The notes under the pieces: model-generated
What the model saw: the letters and a program-made list of their open reading frames with translations, nothing else
Told to the model about the DNA's origin: nothing
Database searches by the model: none
Program-made: the position numbers and the translations under genes
Part shown: positions 45,010 to 52,282 of the stretch, piece after piece
Numbering within the stretch: position 1 is the stretch's first letter
Layout: each line of letters starts with the position of its first letter
Assembly: GCA_030432595.1 (NCBI GenBank)
Contig: JAUIGU010000012.1
Span: 1-64,000, forward strand
Reading direction: 5' to 3'
From: Phycisphaerae bacterium
GTDB taxonomy: Bacteria; Planctomycetota; Phycisphaerae; Phycisphaerales; Phycisphaeraceae
DNA: 64,000 nucleotides

Positions 45010-46650
45010 TCACGGTGCCGCGTCGGCGACCGCGGTGTCGGGTTCGGGCAACTCGGACGGCGGGGCCTTGACGACCCCGTGCCGCGTCGCCTCGTGGGCG
45101 GATTGCGCGACGGGCGTGGCGAGGTGGCCGCCCAGGGCGAAGGCGATGACCGCGGCGACCGCGGCGGCGGCGAAGCGCAGCGGCGTGGGCCGGACGTGCG
45201 TCGCCTCGGCGTCGCGGCCGAAGAAGGCGACGATGATGATCCGCAGGTAGTACGCCGCGGAGATCGCCGAGTTGATCACCAGCGCGATCAGCAGGACGTA
45301 CGACAACGTCTGCAACGGCGCGCTGACGATCGACGAGCCGAGCAGGACCTTGCCCATAAACCCCGCGAGCGGCGGGATGCCCACCAGCGAGAGCATGCTC
45401 ACCAGCAGCACGCCCGCCAGGAACGGGTGCCGGTGCCACAGGCCCGAGATCGAATCGAAGGTCTGCGCCTCGTCGTCGAGGGGGTCGGGGTTCTCGCCGC
45501 GGTCGACCCACAGCACGCCGAGCACGCCGAAGCCGGCGATCGTCGCCAGCCCGTACGCCGGCAGGTAGAACAGCACCGCCGCCAGCCCGTTGCCGATCGG
45601 CTGCGAGACGTCGCGCGACCCGCCGAACAGCGTGAGTACCGCCTCGACGTCCGCGCCCAGCGCCGGCCCGGCGATCAGCCCGAGCATCAGGTACCCCGAC
45701 TGCGCGATCGAGCTGTACGCCAGCACGCGCTTGAGGTTGCCCTGCACGCACGCCAGCAGGTTGCCCAGCGTCATCGTCAGCACCGCGACCACCGCCAGCA
45801 GCGCCAGCACCGGCGTCGGCAGCGGCCAACCCACCAGGCTCAGCACGAGCATCAGCGCGACGAACCCCGCGACCTTCGGCACGTACGCCAAAAACGCCGT
45901 CACCGGCGTCGCCGCGCCCTGGTACACATCCGCCGCGTACACGTGCATCGGCACCGCCGCGACCTTGAAACACAGCCCCAGCACCGACATCATCACGCCG
46001 ACGATCAGCAGCGGGTTGACGCCGTCCGCCTCGACGGCGGCGCGGATGTTTTCGAAGTCGGTGAACCCGGTCGCGCCGTAGATCAACGCGAAGCCGTACA
46101 GGAACACCGCCGCCGACATCGCCCCCAGGAAGAAGTACTTGATCGCCGACTCCTGCGCGATCGCGGTGTCGCGCGTGGTCGCGATCATCACATACGTCGG
46201 CAGCGACACCAATTCCAACGCGAGGAACAGCCAGACCAGGTCCGTCGCCCCGGCCGTGAGCATCGCGCCCGTGGCCGACAGCAGGAAGAACGCGTAGAAC
46301 TCGCCCTTGATCGACGTGCCGGCGTCAAACGTGACCGCCGCGTCCGTCCGCCGTTGCTGCATCAACGCGTCCGGCACGCCCGCCGCCAACGCCAGCAACA
46401 ACAGCCCCACGCCCAGCACCGCCAGCTTCACGAACCACCCCATGCCGTCCAGCCCCAGCGGGTGCACGGTGTCGTCGGGGATGATCAGCACGAGCAGCGC
46501 CGCCACCAGCATCGACGCCGCCGCGACCGCGGGGGTGAGCCGGCGTGCAAACGGGCTGTGGTTCAGCCCGGTGGCCAGGCACGACACCGCGCCCATGAGC
46601 AGGACGATCTCGGGCCAGAGCGTGCCGAGTTTGGCGAGGAGCGTTTCCAT
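45010..46650 (-). CDS. nuoN: NADH-quinone oxidoreductase subunit N
   Basis: 546 residues. About 14 membrane helices with the Nuo antiporter-like core: ELVSLPTYVMIATTRDTAIA holds the essential Glu, and SAIKYFFLGAMSAAVFLYGF the following Lys helix. It pumps protons in the membrane arm of complex I. The ATG directly follows the nuoM stop. The C-terminal 30 residues after the last helix are Pro/Ala-rich. Confidence 0.93.
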   Translation of the reverse strand: METLLAKLGTLWPEIVLLMGAVSCLATGLNHSPFARRLTPAVAAASMLVAALLVLIIPDDTVHPLGLDGMGWFVKLAVLGVGLLLLALAAGVPDALMQQRRTDAAVTFDAGTSIKGEFYAFFLLSATGAMLTAGATDLVWLFLALELVSLPTYVMIATTRDTAIAQESAIKYFFLGAMSAAVFLYGFALIYGATGFTDFENIRAAVEADGVNPLLIVGVMMSVLGLCFKVAAVPMHVYAADVYQGAATPVTAFLAYVPKVAGFVALMLVLSLVGWPLPTPVLALLAVVAVLTMTLGNLLACVQGNLKRVLAYSSIAQSGYLMLGLIAGPALGADVEAVLTLFGGSRDVSQPIGNGLAAVLFYLPAYGLATIAGFGVLGVLWVDRGENPDPLDDEAQTFDSISGLWHRHPFLAGVLLVSMLSLVGIPPLAGFMGKVLLGSSIVSAPLQTLSYVLLIALVINSAISAAYYLRIIIVAFFGRDAEATHVRPTPLRFAAAAVAAVIAFALGGHLATPVAQSAHEATRHGVVKAPPSELPEPDTAVADAAP

Positions 46651-48459
46651 TTACCGGCCCCCCGCTTTCGTGAGCGCGACCGAGTGGGCACTTCCTACCC
46701 CGTCGGGGGAGGTGGCCGGCGTAGCCGGTCGGAGGGGGTGCTCGGCGTTCAACTCCAAGATTTCGGCGTCAAGGCCGTAGTCAACCGAAGAAGCACCCTC
46801 CCCCAGCCCCTCCTGGTGGGAGGGGCGTTCGGCGATCACATCTTCTTGCGATGCGTCATCATCTTCGTCGTACTCGATCAGCGCCTTTGCCGGCCCCAGC
46901 AGCGTCGCCACCGGGCCGTCGTCGCCTTCCAACGACTGCAGCACGAGTTGCGGAAACACGCCCAGCACCACGCACATCACCGCCAACGGCGCGAGCGTGG
47001 CGATCTCGCGGCGGGACAGGCCGTGCAGGTGCGACGGGTCCACGCCGTGCTCGGCGATGATGTTGTACTTCCGGCTGTACCCCGGGTGCTTCTCCTGGCC
47101 CCAGATGAGTTTGCCGGTGAGGAACAGCAGATAAATCGCCGAGAGCACCACGCCGGTGGCGGCGACGATCGCGAACGCCGGGCCCAGCACCCCATCGGGC
47201 GAGTTGAACGTGCCGAGCATCGTGAGGAACTCGCCGACGAAGCCGTTGAGCCCCGGCAGCCCCACCGACGCGAGGATAAACAGCACGAAGAAGAACGAGA
47301 ACAGCGGCATCTCCGTCGCCAGCCCGCCGAGCTTGCGCAGGTCGCGGGTCTCGAAGCGGTCGTAGAGCATGCCGATGCACAGGAACAGCCCGCCGGTCGC
47401 CAGCCCGTGGCTGAGCATGTAGAGCATCGCGCCCGACGCGCCGATGTTCTCGGAGTCGAACGCGAACAGCCCGATGATGCAGAAGCCCATGTGCGACACG
47501 GAGCTGTAGGCGACGAGCTTCTTCGCGTCGGACTGGACCCAGCAGATCAGCGCCGCGTAGACGATGCCGACGCACGCGAAGGCCCCCAGGTAGGGCGCAA
47601 AGGCGACGGCGGCGTCGGGCGCCATCGGGATCGCGAGGCGCAGCAGGCCGTAGGGCCCGAGCTTGAGCACCAGGCCCGCGAGGTCGACGCTGCCGGCCGT
47701 GGGCGCCTCGGTGTGCGCCAGCGGCAGCCAGGTGTGGAACGGGAACATCGGCGTCTTGACCGCGAAGCCCGCCAGCATCGCGCCCATGATCCAGCACTGC
47801 TCGGTGAAGCTGAGGTGCTCCGCGACGCTGTAGAGCTTGACGATGTTGAACGTCCACTCCCCGTCGTGGATCTGCGAGTACCGCCAGGCGACGTAGATCA
47901 CGCCGGCCATGGTCAGCACCGAGCCGGTGAACGTGTAGTAAAAGAACGTCATCGCCGCCTTGAGCTTGTTGGCGTGGCCGAACAGCCCGATCAGGAAGAA
48001 CAGCGGGATGAGCGTGAACTCGAAGCAGGCGTAGAACATCATCACGTCGGTGGCGATGAACGTGCCGATCAGCGCCGCCTCGAGGATGTGCAGCCAGAAG
48101 TGGAACGTCCGCATGTCGTGGTCGACCTCGATCAGCGACCCGAGCACGACGACGGGCATGAGGAACGTGGTCAGCAGCACCAGCCAGATCGAGATGCCGT
48201 CCAGGCCGTAGGAAAATTCCAACCCCATCGCCGGCATCCACACGAACTCGGCCTGGAGCTGCAGCCCCGGGTTGGACCAGTCGAACTGGCTCGCCACGAA
48301 CAGCGACATGCCGAACGACAGCGAGCTGGTCACCGCCGAATATCCCCACGCGACCCGGCGGCGCTTCAACGCCGGGATCGGCAGCAGCAGCCCGAACGCG
48401 AACAGCACGGGCAGAAAGAGCTGCAGGGGGATGATGAGTTGGGCGATGTTGTCGGGCAT
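46651..48459 (-). CDS. nuoM: NADH-quinone oxidoreductase subunit M, with repeat-derived C-terminal tail
   Basis: 602 residues versus about 510 in E. coli NuoM. The helical core is intact (YGLDGISIWLVLLTTFLMPV, FYACFEFTLIPLFFLIGLFG with the key Glu, HTWLPLAHTEAPTAGSVDLA). After about residue 525 comes an acidic stretch (EYDEDDDASQED) and a tail with PSHQEGLGEGAS and ATPATSPDGVGSAH. The DNA under the tail (46695-46830) consists of palindromic repeats, so the tail was extended by repeat insertion. Confidence 0.92.
   Translation of the reverse strand: MPDNIAQLIIPLQLFLPVLFAFGLLLPIPALKRRRVAWGYSAVTSSLSFGMSLFVASQFDWSNPGLQLQAEFVWMPAMGLEFSYGLDGISIWLVLLTTFLMPVVVLGSLIEVDHDMRTFHFWLHILEAALIGTFIATDVMMFYACFEFTLIPLFFLIGLFGHANKLKAAMTFFYYTFTGSVLTMAGVIYVAWRYSQIHDGEWTFNIVKLYSVAEHLSFTEQCWIMGAMLAGFAVKTPMFPFHTWLPLAHTEAPTAGSVDLAGLVLKLGPYGLLRLAIPMAPDAAVAFAPYLGAFACVGIVYAALICWVQSDAKKLVAYSSVSHMGFCIIGLFAFDSENIGASGAMLYMLSHGLATGGLFLCIGMLYDRFETRDLRKLGGLATEMPLFSFFFVLFILASVGLPGLNGFVGEFLTMLGTFNSPDGVLGPAFAIVAATGVVLSAIYLLFLTGKLIWGQEKHPGYSRKYNIIAEHGVDPSHLHGLSRREIATLAPLAVMCVVLGVFPQLVLQSLEGDDGPVATLLGPAKALIEYDEDDDASQEDVIAERPSHQEGLGEGASSVDYGLDAEILELNAEHPLRPATPATSPDGVGSAHSVALTKAGGR
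46695..46742. repeat. Palindromic repeat in the nuoM 3' end, unit 1
   Basis: A segment with CCTACCCCGTCGGGGGAGG and GGAGGGGGTGCTCG. Related words occur in nuoL (49001-49130). It encodes ATPATSPDGVGSA in nuoM. Confidence 0.65.
46793..46830. repeat. Palindromic repeat in the nuoM 3' end, unit 2
   Basis: CACCCTCCCCCAGCCCCTCC followed by TGGTGGGAGGGG. It encodes PSHQEGLGEGAS on the minus strand, parallel to PSFREGPGEGA in NuoL. Confidence 0.7.
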
Positions 48460-48523
48460 GGGGGTGGGTCGGGTTCCCGTTGTTCTTTCTTAGCTTCAGT
48501 CTTATTTCGAGTTTGACGGTGCT

Positions 48524-50839
48524 TTAGCCGGTGCCTTTGACGAACGCGACGAGCACGATCAGCGCCAGCAGCGCGACGCCCAGCGCCATGCCCAGCCCGT
48601 AGCCCTGCATCTTGCCGGACTGCGCGGGCTTGACGCCGGTGCCCAGGATGCGCGGCATCGACCCGGTGAGCTTGACCAGGCCATCGATCAGCAGCGCATC
48701 AAAGATGTAGAACACCTGGCCGAACAGCTTTAGCGGCTGGACGATGATCGCGTCGTAGATCTCGTCGACGTACCACTTGTTCCGCAGCAGCGTGACGACC
48801 GGGGCGAAGGCTTTGGCGACGGCGTCGCGGGCCGGGCGGTGGACCCAGTGGAAGTACGCGGCGGCGGCGATGCCCGCCAGCGCGATCAGGCCGGACATCC
48901 ACATCATGACGACGTGGACGTCGCCGCCGAGGAACGTCGCGTGGTGCAGGCCGTGGTGCCCGGCGTGTGCATCGGCCGCGGCGTGCGGATCGGTCTGGAT
49001 TCCCCTCCCCTCGGGAGGGGTCAGGGGAGGGTGCTCGTTTTCTGCGTGAGGCGCCGCGACGTGAGAATCGGACGCCACCGGGGCACCCTCCCCCGGCCCC
49101 TCCCGGAAGGAGGGGAGTGGGGCGTGCTCGTCCCCGTGACCCGTATCGCCGTGGTGCTCGACCAGCGCGACCGCGTCCAGCGTCATTTTCTCGAACCCGG
49201 CCTTCTCATTGCCGCCCAGTAACCCGAACAGCCACACGCCCACGACCGTGCTGCCGATCGCGAGCAACACCAGCGGCGCGTTCATCGGCCACCACGGCAT
49301 CTCGTGCGGCGCGTCGTGCATGTGGTCGTGGTGGGCCGGAACTTCCCGCTGCTCCGAGTTGTGCGCCTCCGCCTCAACCTCGCCCGCCGAGTGAGTGTCG
49401 TGCGACTCTTCGTCGTGGTGCTCGTCACCCATGACGAAGCGTTCCTCGCCCATGAACACCGTGAACCACAGCCGGAAGGTGTAGAACGCGGTGAGCAGCG
49501 CGGTAACGATGCCGACCCAGGCGATGACCTGGTACAGCACGCCGTAGCCTCTCCAGTCGTACAGCCCGACCGCCATCGTGTCCGCGAGGATCATGTCCTT
49601 CGACCAGAACCCCGCCGACAGCACCGGCAGACCCGCCAGCGCCAGGCAGCCCACGAACATCAGCGCCGCCGTCACGGGCATGCGGTGGCGCAGGCCGGAC
49701 ATCGTGCGGATGTCGAGCTGGCCCGCGAGTGCGTGCATGACCGAGCCGGCCGTGAGGAACAGCAGCGCCTTGAAGAAGGCGTGCGTGTAAAGGTGCATGA
49801 TCGCCCCGCCGGCCGACACCGCGCCGATGCCCATGAACATGTAGCCCAGCTGCGACACCGTCGAGTACGCGAAGACGCCCTTGAGGTCGTTGCTACACAG
49901 CGCGATCGTCGCCGCGAACAACGCCGTGAACCCGCCCACACACGCCACCGTCACCAACGCGCACGGCGAGAGCTGGAACACCGGCAGCATCCGCACGATC
50001 AAATACACGCCGGACGTCACCATGGTGGCGGCGTGCACCAGCGCCGACACCGGCGTCGGGCCGGCCATCGCGTCGGGCAGCCAGACGAACAGCGGGAACT
50101 GCGCGCTCTTGCCGAACGCGCCCATCATCAGCAGCATGGGGATCCACGTGTCGATGGCCGCGGACGAGCCCTCGCCGTTTGTGCCCTTGAGCGCGAGCGT
50201 GGCCTGTTCGAGGATGCCGGTCACCACCGCGCCGCCCTCGGCGGTGTACCCGTGCAGGCTCAGCGTGCCGTACTCCTGGAACAGCAGGAACAGCCCGATC
50301 AGCAGGCAGAAGTCGCCGACGCGGTTAACGATGAAGGCCTTCTTCGCCGCCTGCACCGCGAAGTCTTTCTGGAAGTAGTGCCCGATCAAGAGGTACGAGC
50401 AAAGGCCCACGCCCTCCCAGCCCAGGAACAGCAGCACCAGGCTGTCCGCCATGACCAGCGTGGTCATCGCGAAGATGAACAGCGCCACCGCCGCGAAAAA
50501 CCGCGGGTACCCCGGGTCGCCTTTCATGTACCCGCCGGCATAGACGACGATCAGCGAACCCACGCCCGTCACCACGAACAGCATCAGCAGCGTCAGCGGA
50601 TCAAAAAAGTACCGCACGCCCACCGAGAAATCGCCCACGGCCATCCACTCGTAGACCGACAACGAGCCCGCCGCACCGCCGAACAACATCAGCATCGACA
50701 CGACAAAGCTGAGGACGACGCCGCCCATGGCGACCACCCAGCTCGCCTTGCTCCACGCGTGCTTCCAGCAGCACACCAGACACAACGCCGCGGCGATCAG
50801 CGGGAGCAGGGGGATCAGGATGCCGACGATCAGGTTCAT
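48524..50839 (-). CDS. nuoL: NADH-quinone oxidoreductase subunit L with His-rich, repeat-expanded loop
   Basis: 771 residues versus about 610 in E. coli. The helical core has LMLFVVTGVGSLIVVYAGGY, FLGWEGVGLCSYLLIGHYF with the essential Glu, FPLFVWLPDAMAGPTPVSAL and VHAATMVTSGVYL. Residues about 475-650 include a His/Glu-rich loop (HHDEESHDTHSAGEVEAE; HHDHMHDAPHEM) and a segment with PLPSFREGPGEGAP and HPPLTPPEGRGI. The latter is encoded by palindromic repeats at 49001-49130. The last part forms the lateral helix and final membrane segment. Proton pumping should be intact. Confidence 0.92.
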   Translation of the reverse strand: MNLIVGILIPLLPLIAAALCLVCCWKHAWSKASWVVAMGGVVLSFVVSMLMLFGGAAGSLSVYEWMAVGDFSVGVRYFFDPLTLLMLFVVTGVGSLIVVYAGGYMKGDPGYPRFFAAVALFIFAMTTLVMADSLVLLFLGWEGVGLCSYLLIGHYFQKDFAVQAAKKAFIVNRVGDFCLLIGLFLLFQEYGTLSLHGYTAEGGAVVTGILEQATLALKGTNGEGSSAAIDTWIPMLLMMGAFGKSAQFPLFVWLPDAMAGPTPVSALVHAATMVTSGVYLIVRMLPVFQLSPCALVTVACVGGFTALFAATIALCSNDLKGVFAYSTVSQLGYMFMGIGAVSAGGAIMHLYTHAFFKALLFLTAGSVMHALAGQLDIRTMSGLRHRMPVTAALMFVGCLALAGLPVLSAGFWSKDMILADTMAVGLYDWRGYGVLYQVIAWVGIVTALLTAFYTFRLWFTVFMGEERFVMGDEHHDEESHDTHSAGEVEAEAHNSEQREVPAHHDHMHDAPHEMPWWPMNAPLVLLAIGSTVVGVWLFGLLGGNEKAGFEKMTLDAVALVEHHGDTGHGDEHAPLPSFREGPGEGAPVASDSHVAAPHAENEHPPLTPPEGRGIQTDPHAAADAHAGHHGLHHATFLGGDVHVVMMWMSGLIALAGIAAAAYFHWVHRPARDAVAKAFAPVVTLLRNKWYVDEIYDAIIVQPLKLFGQVFYIFDALLIDGLVKLTGSMPRILGTGVKPAQSGKMQGYGLGMALGVALLALIVLVAFVKGTG
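49001..49036. repeat. Palindromic repeat in nuoL, unit 1
   Basis: TCCCCTCCCCTCGGGAGGGG followed by TCAGGGGAGGGTGCTCG. It encodes HPPLTPPEGRGI in NuoL. Confidence 0.75.
49084..49130. repeat. Palindromic repeat in nuoL, unit 2
   Basis: ACCCTCCCCCGGCCCCTCCC followed by GGAAGGAGGGGAGTGG and GGCGTGCTCG. It encodes PLPSFREGPGEGA. The same GTGGGGCGTGC end occurs in the intergenic copy at 61507-61555. Confidence 0.75.
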
Positions 50840-50891
50840 GCGGTCGCAGGGGTCGGGGTACGGGGTTCAGGGTTCGGGATGAAACACAAAG

Positions 50892-50915
50892 CCGCGGACG
50901 GCGTCCGCGGTTTTT
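50892..50915. terminator. Hairpin between nuoK and nuoL
   Basis: CCGCGGACG-G-CGTCCGCGG (9-bp stem) followed on the + strand by TTTTT. On the minus strand, where the nuo genes run, it is followed by CTTTGTGTTT. It may lower expression of downstream nuo genes or mark an mRNA end. Same family as 57868-57886. Confidence 0.5.
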
Positions 50916-50929
50916 CGGGGTGGGCGGGG

Positions 50930-51253
50930 TCAGCCCTTCAGGTCACTCCACGCCAGCGCGTCCAGGGTGTCGCGCCTTCGGAACAGCAGCACGACCAGGC
51001 CCAGCGCCAGCGCCGCCTCGGCCGCGGCGATGGTCAAGACGAAGATCACGAACGTCTGCCCCGAATAGTTCAGGTGGTACCGGCTGAACGCCACCAGCGT
51101 CACGCACACGCCCTGGAACATCAACTCGGTGCACAAGAACATCACGATCAGGTTCCGCCGGCTGATAAACCCGATCAACCCCAGCACGAACAGCACCGCC
51201 CCGGTGAAGAGGAAGTGGGCGAGCGTGAGGTTGGTGAGGGTGGGGAGGTCCAT
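50930..51253 (-). CDS. nuoK: NADH-quinone oxidoreductase subunit K
   Basis: 107 residues with three membrane helices. It has the conserved RRNLIVMFLCTELMFQGV and the Glu in AAAEAALALGLVVLLFRRRD. It is the small proton-path subunit of complex I, at the usual length. It lies 64 bp after nuoJ and 90 bp before nuoL. Confidence 0.94.
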   Translation of the reverse strand: MDLPTLTNLTLAHFLFTGAVLFVLGLIGFISRRNLIVMFLCTELMFQGVCVTLVAFSRYHLNYSGQTFVIFVLTIAAAEAALALGLVVLLFRRRDTLDALAWSDLKG

Positions 51254-51255
51254 GG

Positions 51256-51345
51256 TTCAAGTAGTCAGGAGCCAGTAGTCAGGAGTCAGTAGAAGAGCCG
51301 GGAATGCACGCTCCTGGCTACTGACTACTGGCTACTGACTCCTCC
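51256..51345. repeat. Inverted TACTGACT repeats between nuoK and nuoJ
   Basis: The left part has repeated AGTAGTCAGGAGCCAGTAGT and the right part CTACTGACTACTGGCTACTG, an imperfect inverted repeat. The right part encodes the last residues of NuoJ (SVASSQ). Similar repeats lie at 56262-56302. Confidence 0.7.
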
Positions 51346-52217
51346 TCGGGGAATTGCGTCTTGGCGATCACGACCGCGCCGACCAGCGAGAGCAGCAGGA
51401 TCACGCCGGCCAGCTCGATGGCGAGCGGGTTGGCCATGAACAGTTCGAGGCCGATGCGTTCGCCGTTGCTGACGGGCGCGGGTTGGCGGGTGACTTGCCC
51501 CGTTTCTTCGTTCAACGTGCCGACGGTGGCGCGTTCGGTGAGCAGGCCGATGGCGGGGACGCGGGGGTCGTATTCCTCACCCACAATCGCGGCGTCGGTC
51601 GGGGCCTTCGCGGCATCGTTGCGGCTGATCGCCGGGTCGAACACAAACGTCAGCAGCACGGCCAGCAGCAGAAACCCCGCCACCGTCGCCCACAGCGGCT
51701 CGCGCGCGAAGCGCTCGAAGTCCGGGCTGTCTTTCGGGTCGTCGGACGCCTGCGGCTGGGTCGCGAGCATGATGACGAACATGTAGGTCACCAGGATCGC
51801 CCCGCCGTAGATGATCACCAGCGCCAGGGCCATGAACTCGGCCGCGAGCACCAGGAACAGCCCCGCCGAGGCGAGGATCACCATGACGAACCACAGCGCC
51901 GCGTAGACCGGCCGGTGGTGCGTGATCACCCGCACCGCCGCGGCGATGCCGATGAAGGAGAAGACGTAATAAAAAGGAAGGCCCGCCGTATCCAGCCCGG
52001 TGTCGGCGACATCCCCGCCGGTCCGCCACAGCGGGCAGAGCACAAACCACAGCCCGCCGAGCGTCGCGGCGCCCAGGAGCGCCCCGATGGGCTTGAGGTT
52101 CGGGCCCGGTTTGGGCATGAGCAACACCATCGCCGCAGCGCCCAGCACGGTGGCCACGTAGAGCGCAAGTTGAAGCGGCAGCCCTGGCATCGACCGTCGC
52201 AGAATAGGGTCGGGCAT
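51318..52217 (-). CDS. nuoJ: NADH-quinone oxidoreductase subunit J
   Basis: 299 residues from the ATG at 52217; an ATG at 52190 is an alternative. It has about seven membrane segments, including two N-terminal segments before the usual NuoJ core, which begins near FSFIGIAAAVRVITHHRPVY. VIIYGGAILVTYMFVIML is the conserved helix of NuoJ. A loop of about 60 residues lies between the last two helices. The C-terminus (EEESVASSQ) comes from repeat DNA. NuoJ is part of the complex I membrane arm. No nuoA-I genes precede it; the next gene is divergent. Confidence 0.88.
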   Translation of the reverse strand: MPDPILRRSMPGLPLQLALYVATVLGAAAMVLLMPKPGPNLKPIGALLGAATLGGLWFVLCPLWRTGGDVADTGLDTAGLPFYYVFSFIGIAAAVRVITHHRPVYAALWFVMVILASAGLFLVLAAEFMALALVIIYGGAILVTYMFVIMLATQPQASDDPKDSPDFERFAREPLWATVAGFLLLAVLLTFVFDPAISRNDAAKAPTDAAIVGEEYDPRVPAIGLLTERATVGTLNEETGQVTRQPAPVSNGERIGLELFMANPLAIELAGVILLLSLVGAVVIAKTQFPEEESVASSQ

Positions 52218-52282
52218 GGGGGTTTGCAAAGACCGCAACCGCGCCCCGCCCGACTCAGACCGCCCGTGATAGATTGCCGACG

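Noticed and set aside
44944-48516. 1190-codon open frame opposite nuoN and nuoM
   Set aside because: Arg/Gln/His-rich translation without domains, antisense to well-supported genes.
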